From Parahoeflea halophila (GTDB taxonomy: Bacteria > Pseudomonadota > Alphaproteobacteria > Rhizobiales > Rhizobiaceae): DNA of 64,000 nt. Below, piece after piece: positions 52,131-61,553 of the stretch; positions within the stretch are counted from its first letter, which is position 1; each line of letters opens with the position of its first letter. The stretch spans positions 1 through 64,000 of the forward strand of contig NZ_OCPC01000004.1 of assembly GCF_900220985.1 (NCBI RefSeq). Direction: 5' to 3'. Position numbers and translations under genes: made by a program. The notes beneath the pieces are model-generated. The model searched no databases. It was given only the letters and a program-made list of their open reading frames with translations, and had not been told where the DNA came from.

Positions 52131-53114
52131 ATGTTGTCTCGCATTCTCGGTTCCGGCCGCCGGTCATTCAAATCGTTGAGCGAGCAGGAAGTCCTGGCCC
52201 TCGCCATATCGTCGGAAGAGGATGATGCGCGGATTTACCTTGCCTATGCGGATCATCTGCGTGGCGACTTCCCGCAGTCCGCCAAGGTCTTCGAGGAGAT
52301 GGCGGCGGAAGAGGGCGTTCACCGGGTGCGTCTCATCGAGCGCCACAAGAGCCGCTTCGGCGACCGCATCCCTCTCATTCGCCGCGAGCATGTCCGAGGT
52401 TTCCACGAACGCAAGCCCGACTGGCTGGTCAAGAACCAGTCGATCGACAAGATCCGGCTGACCGCTGAGGAAATGGAGGCGCAGGCCCACAACTTCTATC
52501 TGGCCGCGGCTGCCCGCACCGGGGATGCCGACACGAGAAAGCTGCTCGGCGATCTCGCTCTGGCGGAGAAAAGCCATGAATCACTCGCCCGCAGGCTCGG
52601 GCTCCAACACACGCCGGAAGACGTCAAGGCTGAGGAAGCCCAGACCGACCGGCGCAAATTCATCCTCACCTATGTCCAGCCAGGCCTCGCCGGTCTGATG
52701 GACGGGTCGGTCTCCACCCTCGCACCGATCTTTGCCACCGCCTTTGCCACCGGTGATACCTGGACAACCTTCCTTGTCGGCCTGTCAGCCTCGGTCGGCG
52801 CGGGCATTTCGATGGGCTTTACCGAAGCCGCCCATGACGATGGCGTGATCTCCGGCCGCGGGTCACCGCTCAAACGCGGCCTTGCATCAGGCATCATGAC
52901 GGCGATCGGCGGCCTCGGTCACGCGCTTCCCTATCTCATTCCCGATTTCACCATCGCGACAACAGTGGCCATAGCCGTGGTGTTTGTCGAGCTGTGGGCC
53001 ATCGCGTGGATTCAGAACCACTGGATGGACACGCCCTGGAGCCGTGCGATCCTTCAGGTGGTCCTGGGCGGCGCGCTGGTCTTTGCAGCAGGCCTGCTGA
53101 TCGGCAATGCCTGA
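52131..53114 (+). CDS. mbfA: Membrane-bound ferritin MbfA (rubrerythrin plus CCC1/VIT1 domains), iron exporter
   Basis: From ATG 52131 the product is 327 residues. The start is chosen because GAGG at 52121-52124 is spaced 6 bases from it; an ATG at 52119 overlaps that site. The N-terminal half is a ferritin-like/rubrerythrin domain with di-iron-type Glu and ExxH motifs (SEEDDARIYLAYADHL, EMAAEEGVHR), and the C-terminal half has the membrane helices of the VIT1/CCC1 family. This fusion is characteristic of rhizobial MbfA, which exports iron and protects against iron and peroxide stress. The upstream ICE palindrome suggests control by Irr. Confidence 0.92.
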   Translation: MLSRILGSGRRSFKSLSEQEVLALAISSEEDDARIYLAYADHLRGDFPQSAKVFEEMAAEEGVHRVRLIERHKSRFGDRIPLIRREHVRGFHERKPDWLVKNQSIDKIRLTAEEMEAQAHNFYLAAAARTGDADTRKLLGDLALAEKSHESLARRLGLQHTPEDVKAEEAQTDRRKFILTYVQPGLAGLMDGSVSTLAPIFATAFATGDTWTTFLVGLSASVGAGISMGFTEAAHDDGVISGRGSPLKRGLASGIMTAIGGLGHALPYLIPDFTIATTVAIAVVFVELWAIAWIQNHWMDTPWSRAILQVVLGGALVFAAGLLIGNA

Positions 53115-53387
53115 GAACAACCAGTGCACTCCCCGACCGGGCGGTCGGGCGGTCTAGTGGACTGCCGCCACCCCGGACCTGCAGAGGGCGCTCTCTCAGG
53201 CCGAGATTGCGCCATCTCCGGTCAGGGATCCACCTGACGGCGGACCAACCCCGCCAACTCCGGGGGCGGCAGCCCCTCGGCCATCCGTCTCGTGTTCGTG
53301 TTGCCAAGCGCCGGGGGCTGTGCCATTGAGCCTTCTGTGGGATCTCGTGTTTCGGCGGGAATCGATTGACAACAAGAGAATACGGGC

Positions 53388-55292
53388 ATGATGCGTAAGG
53401 TGATCCATTGGCTTGCGGCCAGAAGCCGACGCTCCAAGCAGTTCATTCTTGTCATGATCGATTCCATCCTGTTTTCGGGTGCCGTCTGGCTGGCCTATTC
53501 GCTTCGCTTCAACGCGCTTTACGATCCAGACATCAATCAGGTGCTCCTCATGCTTGCGGCACCGGCGATCGGAATTCCGATCATGTATGCCTTCGGGCTT
53601 TATACTTCGATCACGCGCTATGTGGGCGAGCATGCATTGTGGACGATCTTCAAGGCTGTGGCGCTGACCGCTGTGTTCTGGGCTGTTGTGGCCTATGTTG
53701 CCCGGCTTGAAGGCTCCACCCTTGTCCCACGCACCGTTCTGGTGCTGTTCTGGCTCCTGTCCCTGCTGCTGATCTCCGGTTTTCGCTATGTCTCGCGATG
53801 GCTCATACTTGAGTTCACCCAGGAGCAGACGCAGCGCAGGAACATCCTGGTCTACGGTGCGGGCGATGCCGGCCGCCAGATTGCGGCGACGCTGAAGCAA
53901 AGCAGCAACCGGATCACCATTCATCAGGTCGATGACGACCCGACCATGTGGGGTGCCACGATCGGCGGTATCCGGATCAGCAACCCGGCAGACCTGGAAC
54001 GGTTGATCGAGAAGAAGGGCATCAGCGAAGGCATCGTGACCATGCGCAGCGCCAATTCGGCGCGTCGTGCGGAAGTGGTCGAGCGGCTGAGCAATCTCGG
54101 ACTGCGGGTGCGCATTCTGCCTGCCTTCGTCGATATCGCCGACGGCAAGCATACGGTTGACCTGATTCGCGACGTCGAGATCGGCGATCTGCTTGGACGG
54201 GATGCGGTGCCGCCGGATCCCGTCCTGATGGAGGCCAACACCCGTAACAAGGTCGTGCTGGTCACCGGTGCGGGCGGCTCGATCGGATCCGAACTCTGCC
54301 GGCAGTTGAGCACGGTCGGGGTGTCCAAGCTGATCATGCTGGATTCAAGCGAGTTCGCGCTCTATCAGATCGACCGGGAACTGGCCAGCCAGAGCGGCCT
54401 TGAACGGGTTGCAGTGCTTGGATCCGTCGATGACCCGGCGCTGATGCGCAGGATCATGCGCGAACATGCCGTCGAGACGGTGTTCCATGCTGCAGCCTAC
54501 AAGCATGTGCCGCTGGTCGAGGCAAATCCGTTTGAAGGCATCAAGAACAACGTATGGGGCACGTCAACGGTGGCGTCGGCCGCCTATGAAAGCGATGTCG
54601 AGGTTTTCGTCCTGATATCGACCGACAAGGCTGTCAGGCCATCGAGCATCATGGGCGCCTCCAAGCGCGTCGCGGAACTCATCGTCCAGGATTTCGCCGA
54701 AAAGGCGCAGAAAGACGGCAAGGCAAAGGTATTTTGCGCCGTCCGCTTCGGTAATGTCATCGGATCCAGCGGTTCGGTCATACCGTTGTTCAAGGAGCAG
54801 ATCCGCAGGGGTGGGCCGATTACACTGACCCACTCCGAAACCACACGTTATTTCATGTCCATCGAGGAGGCCGCGCAACTGGTCATTCAGGCCGGAAGTC
54901 TCGCCCGTCACAACGATGCTCGTAAACAATTCCCGGGGCGCATCTTCCTGCTTGACATGGGACAGGCGGTCCGAATCCGGGACCTCGCCATCAAGATGGT
55001 GCAGCTGTCCAACCTGACGGTCAGCGACGCGTCCAACCCTGCAGGCGACATCGCCATGCACGAGATCGGCTTGCGACCCGGCGAAAAGCTGCACGAGGAG
55101 CTGTACTTCTCCGTCGAGGCGGCAAAACCGACGTCGCACCAGAAGATAACCGTTGCCGCCGAGTCTGCTCCCGAAGGTCTCGATATCGAAGAAATGATGC
55201 GCGAACTTCAGGATCTGACGATCAGTGAAGACCGTGACAGATTGCTTGAGTTTCTGCGTCGCGTCGCCGGCATGGGGCTGGAGGCTGGATGA
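53388..55292 (+). CDS. Membrane-anchored UDP-GlcNAc 4,6-dehydratase (CapD/WbpM/WreV-like)
   Basis: The 634-residue protein has four N-terminal membrane helices (about 20-125), a first CoA-binding-like Rossmann domain (VYGAGDAGRQ near 158-167) and a second, catalytic SDR domain with GAGGSIGSELCRQ, STDKAVRPSSIMGASKR and a Met in place of the usual Tyr, as in PglF and WbpM. It makes UDP-4-keto-6-deoxy-GlcNAc, the precursor of QuiNAc, FucNAc and bacillosamine. This product could feed the SDR-phosphoglycosyltransferase fusion encoded 3 kb upstream. It is separated from mbfA by 273 bases in which I see no gene. Confidence 0.9.
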   Translation: MMRKVIHWLAARSRRSKQFILVMIDSILFSGAVWLAYSLRFNALYDPDINQVLLMLAAPAIGIPIMYAFGLYTSITRYVGEHALWTIFKAVALTAVFWAVVAYVARLEGSTLVPRTVLVLFWLLSLLLISGFRYVSRWLILEFTQEQTQRRNILVYGAGDAGRQIAATLKQSSNRITIHQVDDDPTMWGATIGGIRISNPADLERLIEKKGISEGIVTMRSANSARRAEVVERLSNLGLRVRILPAFVDIADGKHTVDLIRDVEIGDLLGRDAVPPDPVLMEANTRNKVVLVTGAGGSIGSELCRQLSTVGVSKLIMLDSSEFALYQIDRELASQSGLERVAVLGSVDDPALMRRIMREHAVETVFHAAAYKHVPLVEANPFEGIKNNVWGTSTVASAAYESDVEVFVLISTDKAVRPSSIMGASKRVAELIVQDFAEKAQKDGKAKVFCAVRFGNVIGSSGSVIPLFKEQIRRGGPITLTHSETTRYFMSIEEAAQLVIQAGSLARHNDARKQFPGRIFLLDMGQAVRIRDLAIKMVQLSNLTVSDASNPAGDIAMHEIGLRPGEKLHEELYFSVEAAKPTSHQKITVAAESAPEGLDIEEMMRELQDLTISEDRDRLLEFLRRVAGMGLEAG

Positions 55293-55335
55293 CAATGCTC
55301 GGCCCGACGGTCGCTGTCATTTGCCGGATGGCGAG

Positions 55336-56571
55336 GTGACCAGCCCGGGGCGCCGCGTCGAGCCGTTGACGCTGCTGATAGGGGTTTCCATGACCATCGG
55401 TTATGGAACACTTTACTATCCCTTTGCCATTCTGGGACCCGAAATCGCCCGCGGCCAGGGCTGGAGCAACAGTTTCGTTTTCGGGGTTTTTTCCGTTGCG
55501 TTGCTGACCAGCGCCGTGACCGCCTCGCTGGTCGGGCGGGCGATGGACAGGTTCGGTGCCCGTCCGGTCATGGTAGCGGGATCCTGCCTGGCAGCTCTTG
55601 CTCTCGTCAACCTGTCGGCGGTTCATTCTATGGCCGCCTTCATTGTCGCCATGCTGATTATCGAGCTGGGTGCGCGGATGGTGCAGTATGAGACTGGCTT
55701 TGCCGCCCTGACGGCAATCCACGGCCGTCATGCGCGGCGCCCGATTGCTCATGTTACGCTTGTTGCGGGTTTTGCATCCACCGTTTTCTGGCCGCTGATT
55801 CACTGGCTGCTCGGCTTCATGGACTGGCGTAGCGTCTGCCTGGTTCTCGCCGCGATCAATGTTCTCGTGGCCCTGCCGATCCATGCCGCAATTCCGGGCC
55901 GGACCAGAGCACTTGAGCTGACAGAGCCAATCCCGGTCTCGAATCGAGATCCGGGCCTGCTCGGGCCCGGCAAACGAGCCCCTGCATTCCTGTTCATGGC
56001 GATCGCCTTTGCCGGCGGCAGTTTCCTGATGTCGGCGGTCCACACATCCTTCTTTCTCATCCTTGACCAGATGGGGCGGGGGCCTGCGCTTGCGGCATTG
56101 GCGGGGGCCGTCATCGGACCGATGCAGGTCGCAGCGAGGCTTGTCGAAATGCTGACCGGTGAGCGGGTTGCGTCCTCTGTCGTCGGGGTGATTTCGAGTG
56201 CGGCCCTGCTGCTTGGCCTCGCATGCCTTGCAGCGGGGCTGTGGATCGATGGAGAGCTGATCGTGATTGCCTTTGCCGTCAGTTTCGGCATCGGTCAGGG
56301 TCTGAATTTCATCTCCCGCGCGATTTTGCCGGCCCGGTTGTTCGGCACCGAGGGTTACGGCGCCATGACCGGCAACCTTGCCACCGTCCGCCTGCTGGCG
56401 ATGGCCGGTGCCCCGGTGTGCACCGCGCTGGTAATTTCCCATTCCGGAATCGGGATGGCCTTCCTCCTGCTCATGCTCATTGCCGTGATCGGCGTAGCTG
56501 CCTCCCTGGCGCTTCGCATCATCGAGAACCGCGCATTGGCACTTGGGCACCCTGCCGCCGCGGACGGCTGA
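55336..56571 (+). CDS. MFS transporter
   Basis: A predicted 12-helix major facilitator of about 411 residues. GTG 55336 is the preferred start; ATG 55390 would cut the first helix and upstream starts overlap the dehydratase gene. MFS-type features include GRAMDRFGARPVM between helices 2 and 3 and an internally repeated six-helix layout. The substrate is unknown; family resemblance is to monocarboxylate/oxalate-type porters (Oxl-like), but that is weak. It follows the dehydratase gene by 43 bases, and its link with the glycan genes may be only positional. Confidence 0.75.
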   Translation: MTSPGRRVEPLTLLIGVSMTIGYGTLYYPFAILGPEIARGQGWSNSFVFGVFSVALLTSAVTASLVGRAMDRFGARPVMVAGSCLAALALVNLSAVHSMAAFIVAMLIIELGARMVQYETGFAALTAIHGRHARRPIAHVTLVAGFASTVFWPLIHWLLGFMDWRSVCLVLAAINVLVALPIHAAIPGRTRALELTEPIPVSNRDPGLLGPGKRAPAFLFMAIAFAGGSFLMSAVHTSFFLILDQMGRGPALAALAGAVIGPMQVAARLVEMLTGERVASSVVGVISSAALLLGLACLAAGLWIDGELIVIAFAVSFGIGQGLNFISRAILPARLFGTEGYGAMTGNLATVRLLAMAGAPVCTALVISHSGIGMAFLLLMLIAVIGVAASLALRIIENRALALGHPAAADG

Positions 56572-56602
56572 GCACTCAGCAATATGGCATGCATCGGGAT
56601 GT

Positions 56603-57211
56603 TTACTTGAGCGCGCCGACCAGAACGTCTGATCCGTTCTCGATGGTGACCCAGCGCCCGGAATTCGTCGATGCCTGGCGCTTGAGGTAGCTGTAGGGCG
56701 TCTTGCGCCAGCTCTTGACCTCATCGACCAGATTGTCGAGCACGAAATCACCTTCCGAGGTTCGCAGGGTGAGTACCGCATGGCCTTCGCCATCCGGCTT
56801 GCGCACCACCGTGATGAGGACATCCGAGGGAGAAAACCCGCGCTCGATCAGCATGTGCCGCTTGAGCAGAACATAGTCCTCGCAGTCCCCGGCAATGGTG
56901 GGATAGGTCCACACTTCTTCCTTGCCGAACAGCTCCAGGTCGGTTTTCGGCATCACCGAGAAATTGACCGCACGGTTGATTTCGCGGATCACGTCCCAGC
57001 CGTAGTCGGTGACTTTTGGCGCCGCACCCGATCCGTTCACGGGGGCGCATTCCGCGCTGAACTTCTTGCAGAATTCGTAGTGGCCGATGGGCTGCGAGGT
57101 GATCCGGCCAACCTGCATCGAGAGGCCCGAGGCGAAGGCTCCCGCGGGCAACACAAAGGATGCCAACAGGGCAATCATTGCCCGCTTTGCTTGTGCCGGT
57201 CCGCGCAACAT
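56603..57211 (-). CDS. Exported BTLCP-type transglutaminase-like cysteine peptidase
   Basis: A 202-residue protein with an N-terminal signal peptide (cleavage likely near residue 28, after AFA) and the catalytic triad of the bacterial transglutaminase-like cysteine proteinase family: Cys in GDCEDYV, His in GHAVLTL and Asp in LDNLVDEV. Many alphaproteobacteria encode several copies. In some bacteria members process large adhesins (LapG type), but shorter ones like this lack known targets. The gene is convergent with the MFS gene and has its own promoter region to the right. Confidence 0.85.
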   Translation of the reverse strand: MLRGPAQAKRAMIALLASFVLPAGAFASGLSMQVGRITSQPIGHYEFCKKFSAECAPVNGSGAAPKVTDYGWDVIREINRAVNFSVMPKTDLELFGKEEVWTYPTIAGDCEDYVLLKRHMLIERGFSPSDVLITVVRKPDGEGHAVLTLRTSEGDFVLDNLVDEVKSWRKTPYSYLKRQASTNSGRWVTIENGSDVLVGALK

Positions 57212-57452
57212 CGCCGGTCTACTCCACGCCGTCTCGTTTCGTTAACAAAGAGTTAATGTCGGATGGGCGGAAGAGTCAATTGCGCGGCCGCGTCTTGTCC
57301 GGACATGGTTACCGGCCGAGGCATTTCGATCACAGCTTTGCGGCAGGGCCCGGGTTACAGCGTCTTCTCTGTCGTCCCGCTGCCGGTCGGAAATGCGCCA
57401 CTGAAGCGGCGGCAGGCCGGTTGCGGACAACCCGTCAGGGTCCGGTCCGGGG

Positions 57453-58250
57453 TCAGGCGTGTTCGGCGATCCCGTCCACGGCAGCGAGAATGCGGGCGAT
57501 GTCTTCGTCCCGCGACAGCCGGTGATCGCCGTCCCTTATGAAGGTCAGGGTAACGTTCTCTGACGGCAGGTGTTCGAGCAGCCGCAAGGCGTGGCCCCAC
57601 GGTACATCCGGGTCAGCCATGCCCTGGATGATATGAACCGGCGCCCCGGTGTCGATCAGTCCGTCGAGAACCCGGTTCTTGCGCCCGTCTTCGAACAGCG
57701 CCCTGGTAAACACGTTCGGATCCGGCCCGTAAGGCGTAGGCTCCTCGTAATAACCATCGCGCTCAAGCGCGGCGCGCTGTTCATCGGTGAGCTCCGGCTC
57801 CATCAGTTCCAGCGTGAAATCCGGCGCCGGTGCAATCAGCACCAGGCCGGCGATCCGGTCGCCCTGTCCGCGCGCGTTGAGTTCCTGGACCATGCGAAGC
57901 CCGATCCAGCCGCCCATCGACGAGCCGACCAGGATCTGCGGGCCCTTGGTATAGTGCTCGAATGCTGCAAGGCTCTCTTCGAGCCAGCGCGAGATCGTGC
58001 CTTCGCGGAAGCTGCCGCCGGAAGCCCCATGGCCGGAATAGTCAAACCTGAGGCAAGCCTGCCCCTTGCTGCCGGCCTGCCGGCACAGCGCTTCGGCCTT
58101 TGAGCCGGTCATGTCCGAACGGTAACCACCGAGCCAGACCACGCCCGGCATTCCTGTGCCTTCTGGTGTTGCAGCGCGGGTCAGCGCCGCGATGGATCGT
58201 ACATCCTCGCCCTTGCCCACCTCGAGGTTGCTGGCGACCGGTTCCGTCAT
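57453..58250 (-). CDS. Alpha/beta hydrolase
   Basis: A 265-residue alpha/beta hydrolase with the nucleophile elbow GSSMGGW (Ser at about 111), an Asp near GMADPDVPW and a catalytic His at GDGDHRLS near the C-terminus. Proteins of this type (serine aminopeptidase S33/BAAT-like) cleave ester or amide bonds of small molecules. No signal peptide is present. The 240 bases between its end and the preceding gene show no further gene. It diverges from the infC transcript. Confidence 0.85.
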   Translation of the reverse strand: MTEPVASNLEVGKGEDVRSIAALTRAATPEGTGMPGVVWLGGYRSDMTGSKAEALCRQAGSKGQACLRFDYSGHGASGGSFREGTISRWLEESLAAFEHYTKGPQILVGSSMGGWIGLRMVQELNARGQGDRIAGLVLIAPAPDFTLELMEPELTDEQRAALERDGYYEEPTPYGPDPNVFTRALFEDGRKNRVLDGLIDTGAPVHIIQGMADPDVPWGHALRLLEHLPSENVTLTFIRDGDHRLSRDEDIARILAAVDGIAEHA

Positions 58251-58429
58251 GCTGGTTCGACTCCCATTGTCTCGTTGAGGCGCCTTTTACAAGATTCGCC
58301 GCCGCTTTGCCGGGCCGATGGTGATTTTTTCGCAAAGCCATGCTATTGACACCGGCCAGCTGATGACGACATTGCGCTCGGGACATATATACTCGTGCGC
58401 AGCCACCGGCTGGACCGTAAGAGTTAATC

Positions 58430-58446
58430 AGGAGACCAAAGCCATT
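58430..58446 (+). promoter_or_regulatory. infC ribosome-binding site and AUU start codon
   Basis: AGGAGA (58430-58435) lies 8 bases before ATT 58444. IF3 rejects non-standard start codons, so an AUU start lets the protein limit its own synthesis; this is well established in Escherichia coli. The same context here implies the same feedback. Confidence 0.8.
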
Positions 58447-58980
58447 CGCAGACCATTCAGAGCGCCGCCAACCGTAAACGAAGGCCCCCGCGCAAACCAG
58501 AATATCCGGGCCCCGCAGGTCCAGCTTATTGACGCCGAAGGCCAGAACCATGGCGTCGTGCCGACCGAGCAAGCGCTGGGCCTGGCCGAAGAAGCCGGCC
58601 TCGACCTCGTCGAGATCAATTCCAACGGCGATATCCCGGTTTGCAAGATCGTTGATCTGGGCAAGCTGAAATACCAGTCGCAGAAGAAGGCCTCCGAGGC
58701 GCGCAAGAAGCAGAAGACCGTCGAGGTCAAGGAAATCAAGATGCGCCCCAACATCGACACCCATGATTACGAGGTGAAGATGCGGGCCATGAACCGCTTT
58801 TTCGATGAGGGCGACAAGGTCAAGGTGACCTTGCGTTTCCGTGGCCGTGAGATGGCCCATATGGAACTGGGCATGAAACTGCTCAACAAGGTCAGAGACG
58901 ACACCGTCGAGATCGCCAAGGTCGAAGCCGAGCCGAAGCTTGAAGGCCGTCAGATGATGATGGTGCTGGCGCCGAAGTAA
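58444..58980 (+). CDS. infC: Translation initiation factor IF-3
   Basis: Starting at ATT 58444 the product is 178 residues, matching other rhizobial IF-3 proteins. It contains the [21 protein letters not shown]-terminal domain, a basic linker ([11 protein letters not shown]) and the C-terminal domain with [13 protein letters not shown] and LRFRGREM. The frame is open 42 codons upstream to 58318, but that part is not IF-3-like and lacks a ribosome-binding site. IF-3 keeps ribosomal subunits apart and checks start codons. It heads the infC-rpmI-rplT-pheS-pheT block. Confidence 0.95.
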   Translation: MRRPFRAPPTVNEGPRANQNIRAPQVQLIDAEGQNHGVVPTEQALGLAEEAGLDLVEINSNGDIPVCKIVDLGKLKYQSQKKASEARKKQKTVEVKEIKMRPNIDTHDYEVKMRAMNRFFDEGDKVKVTLRFRGREMAHMELGMKLLNKVRDDTVEIAKVEAEPKLEGRQMMMVLAPK

Positions 58981-59002
58981 CAGCTTCACCCGTCCGATGC
59001 AG

Positions 59003-59033
59003 ACCGGTCCGGCTGATGCCTGGCCGGTTTTTG
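59003..59033 (+). terminator. Possible intrinsic terminator or attenuator after infC
   Basis: An 11-bp imperfect stem (ACCGGTCCGGC with GCCTGGCCGGT, loop TGAT) is followed by TTTTT. It lies 22 bases after the infC stop and about 200 bases before rpmI. It could end the infC transcript or act as a partial terminator before the ribosomal protein genes. Confidence 0.6.
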
Positions 59034-59238
59034 CTTTAATCGGGATGAATCCTTGCAATGCCCGTTGCGCTTTTGCCAAGCCGGAGCTATAAGGCGCGCG
59101 TTCAAACCGGCCGGCAGGGCATGCCGAGGCGGTTTCCAACGCTAGACGAAGAGGGGCTTCGCCTCTTTGTCTCACCCAACAAGAAATGACCCTGCAGTGT
59201 CACCCCGGCACCCAAGCGGTCTGACAAGGAGTAGCGAA

Positions 59239-59439
59239 ATGCCCAAGATGAAGACGAAATCGTCTGCCAAGAAGCGATTCAAGATCACTGCGAGCGGCAA
59301 GGTCCTCGCAGCAGCCGCCGGCAAGCGCCATGGCATGATCAAGCGGTCCAACAAGTTCATTCGCGACGCACGCGGCACCATGGTTCTCGCTGAACCCGAC
59401 GCCAAGATCGTCAAGAAGTTCCTCCCCAACGGCCTGTAA
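59239..59439 (+). CDS. rpmI: 50S ribosomal protein L35
   Basis: A 66-residue basic protein beginning [15 protein letters not shown], the usual L35 N-terminus, and ending [11 protein letters not shown] 59239 has AAGGAG upstream at about 59227-59232; a longer frame from 59167 does not resemble L35. The gene is followed by rplT after 36 bases. L35 is a late-assembling large-subunit protein. Regulation by L20 binding to a leader is known in other bacteria, but I cannot identify such a structure here. Confidence 0.95.
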   Translation: MPKMKTKSSAKKRFKITASGKVLAAAAGKRHGMIKRSNKFIRDARGTMVLAEPDAKIVKKFLPNGL

Positions 59440-59475
59440 GCAGAGCCGGGACCAGCGTTTTAAGGATATCACGAT

Positions 59476-59877
59476 ATGGCACGCGTAAAACGGGGCGTAA
59501 CCGCCCATGCAAAACACAAGAAGGTTCTGAAGAAAGCCAAGGGCTTTTACGGACGCCGCAAGAATACCATCCGCGCCGCGAAGGCTGCCGTCGACAAGTC
59601 GATGCAGTACGCTTACCGCGACCGCAAGGTCCGCAAGCGCAATTTCCGCGCCCTCTGGGTACAGCGAATCAACGCAGCTGCGCGCGAGCACGGCCTCACC
59701 TACGGCCGTTTCATCGACGGTCTGACCAAGGCCGGCATCGAGGTTGACCGCAAGGTTCTTTCTGACATGGCGATCCATGATGCGGAAGCATTCGGTGTTC
59801 TGGTTGCCGCCTCGAAGAAGGCGCTCGAATACCTCAAGGACAAGACTCCGAACGAGTTTGAAAGCGCTGTCGCCTAA
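59476..59877 (+). CDS. rplT: 50S ribosomal protein L20
   Basis: A 133-residue basic protein with the L20 hallmarks [20 protein letters not shown] and [18 protein letters not shown]. Length is slightly above the usual 117-120 because of the C-terminal extension common in alphaproteobacteria. L20 is needed early in large-subunit assembly and can repress its own operon by binding mRNA. A strong hairpin follows 32 bases after the stop. Confidence 0.97.
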   Translation: MARVKRGVTAHAKHKKVLKKAKGFYGRRKNTIRAAKAAVDKSMQYAYRDRKVRKRNFRALWVQRINAAAREHGLTYGRFIDGLTKAGIEVDRKVLSDMAIHDAEAFGVLVAASKKALEYLKDKTPNEFESAVA

Positions 59878-59909
59878 GCCAGCGTTTCCCGCAGAATATG
59901 AATTTTGGG

Positions 59910-59948
59910 ATCCCGCGCTGGCACGGCTGGCGCGGGATTCTTCGTTTT
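59910..59948 (+). terminator. Intrinsic terminator after rplT
   Basis: A perfect 9-bp stem, ATCCCGCGC (59910-59918) with GCGCGGGAT (59930-59938), is followed by TCTTCGTTTT. It should terminate the rpmI-rplT transcript, perhaps partially, before pheS. Confidence 0.8.
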
Positions 59949-60047
59949 CCAACCGGGCAATCGCCTGTTTCCCACGCGTCGCAATTCGTTTAAGCACGGG
60001 TCCGGCGCCCGCCAGATAGGGCCAGAAAATACAGGTAGTCAGAGATC

Positions 60048-61133
60048 ATGAGTCAGTACCAGACGCTTGAAACCTCCATCATGGGCGAGATCGCCGCCAG
60101 CGCGGACGAGGCGGCTATCGAAGCCGTTCGCGTCGCTGCACTCGGCAAGAAGGGGTCCGTTTCCGAATTGCTCAAGGGGCTGGGCAAGATGACTCCGGAA
60201 GAGCGCCAGGAAGCAGGCCCCGCCATCAACGGCCTGAAGGCGCGCGTGGCCGACGCCATCGCCGCCCGCAAGACCGAGCTTCGCAATGCCGCCATCACCG
60301 AGCGCCTGGCCCGCGAAACCGTCGATGTCAGCCTGCCGGTGCGTTCCTCGCCAGCGGAGCGTGGCCGCATTCACCCGATCAGCCAGGTCATCGACGAGAT
60401 CACCGCGATTTTTGCCGACATGGGCTTCTCGATTGCCGAAGGTCCGGACATCGAGACCGACTACTACAATTTCACCGCGCTCAACTTCCCCGACGGCCAC
60501 CCGGCGCGCGAAATGCACGACACCTTCTTCTTCCAGCCGGATGAAAAGGGTGAGCGCAAGGTGCTGCGTACCCACACCTCGCCGGTGCAGATCCGCACCA
60601 TGGAGGCGGAAAAGCCGCCGATCCGTATCGTCATTCCGGGAAAGACCTACCGGCAGGATTCCGATGCCACCCACTCGCCGATGTTCCATCAGCTCGAGGG
60701 CCTGGTGATCGACAAGACCGCCAATGTTGCCAATTTGCGCTGGGTGCTGGAAGAGTTCTGCAAGGCTTTCTTCGAGGTCGATGATGTCACCATGCGCTTC
60801 CGGCCGTCGTTCTTCCCCTTCACCGAGCCCTCGTTCGAGGTCGATATCCAGTGCGACCGTACCTCCGGTCCGATCGTCAAGTTCGGCGAAGGCACCGACT
60901 GGATGGAGATCCTCGGCTGCGGCATGGTGCACCCCAACGTGCTGCGGGCCGGCGGGCTTGATCCGGACGAGTATCAGGGCTTTGCCTGGGGCCTGGGCAT
61001 CGACCGCATCGCCACGCTGAAATATGGCATGCCCGATCTGCGCGATTACTTTGATGCCGACGTGCGCTGGATCAACCATTACGGCTTCCGCCCGCTCGAC
61101 ATGCCGACGCTGTTCGGGGGGCTGAGCGGGTGA
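60048..61133 (+). CDS. pheS: Phenylalanyl-tRNA synthetase alpha subunit
   Basis: A 361-residue protein: an N-terminal coiled-coil region (about 1-90) followed by the class II catalytic core with [20 protein letters not shown] and the motif 3 [13 protein letters not shown]. The alpha subunit contains the active site that activates phenylalanine and works as an alpha2-beta2 tetramer with PheT. It overlaps the next small gene by ATGA; pheT follows 420 bases later on the same strand. Confidence 0.97.
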   Translation: MSQYQTLETSIMGEIAASADEAAIEAVRVAALGKKGSVSELLKGLGKMTPEERQEAGPAINGLKARVADAIAARKTELRNAAITERLARETVDVSLPVRSSPAERGRIHPISQVIDEITAIFADMGFSIAEGPDIETDYYNFTALNFPDGHPAREMHDTFFFQPDEKGERKVLRTHTSPVQIRTMEAEKPPIRIVIPGKTYRQDSDATHSPMFHQLEGLVIDKTANVANLRWVLEEFCKAFFEVDDVTMRFRPSFFPFTEPSFEVDIQCDRTSGPIVKFGEGTDWMEILGCGMVHPNVLRAGGLDPDEYQGFAWGLGIDRIATLKYGMPDLRDYFDADVRWINHYGFRPLDMPTLFGGLSG

Positions 61134-61540
61134 GCAAGCACCAGGGATCCTGCCGTTGCGGACTGATCTCGGCCGAAAGCTCGGGCGAGCCCGTCTGGCA
61201 GTCCTATTGCCATTGCCGGGATTGCCGCAAGCAGACCGGTGCGCCGGTCATGGCCTATGTCGGCTTTCGCAAGGACGACCTGACATGGTTCGGTGAACCG
61301 AAGACCTGGCGCGGCGCCGGCGGGGTGGAGCGCAGTTTCTGTGGCCACTGCGGCAGCCAGATCGGTTACACCGACGTCCGTTTGCCAGAGGAGGTCTATC
61401 TGGCGTTGGGCTTCATGGACGAACCGGAACGCTATCCGCCCACATCGCATGCCTTTGTCGCCCGGCAATTGCCATTCCTCCACATGACCGATGATCTCCG
61501 GCGCTTCGACGGGGTTTCCGTAAAGCGCTCCCAATCATGA
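61130..61540 (+). CDS. GFA (glutathione-dependent formaldehyde-activating)/CENP-V-domain protein
   Basis: A 136-residue zinc protein of the GFA family, with CRCG near residue 8, [11 protein letters not shown] (about 26-36) and [10 protein letters not shown] (about 72-81) supplying the Cys ligands. Members bind glutathione-formaldehyde adducts or serve unknown thiol-related roles; most are uncharacterised. It is inserted between pheS (ATGA overlap) and pheT (13-base gap), so it is co-transcribed with the synthetase genes. No functional link to aminoacylation is known. Confidence 0.85.
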   Translation: MSKHQGSCRCGLISAESSGEPVWQSYCHCRDCRKQTGAPVMAYVGFRKDDLTWFGEPKTWRGAGGVERSFCGHCGSQIGYTDVRLPEEVYLALGFMDEPERYPPTSHAFVARQLPFLHMTDDLRRFDGVSVKRSQS

Positions 61541-61553
61541 CTGGACAAGACTG

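Noticed and set aside
55222-56823. 533-codon minus-strand frame across the MFS gene
   Set aside because: Antisense of a membrane protein gene, giving a charged, low-complexity peptide; the plus-strand transporter is the real gene.
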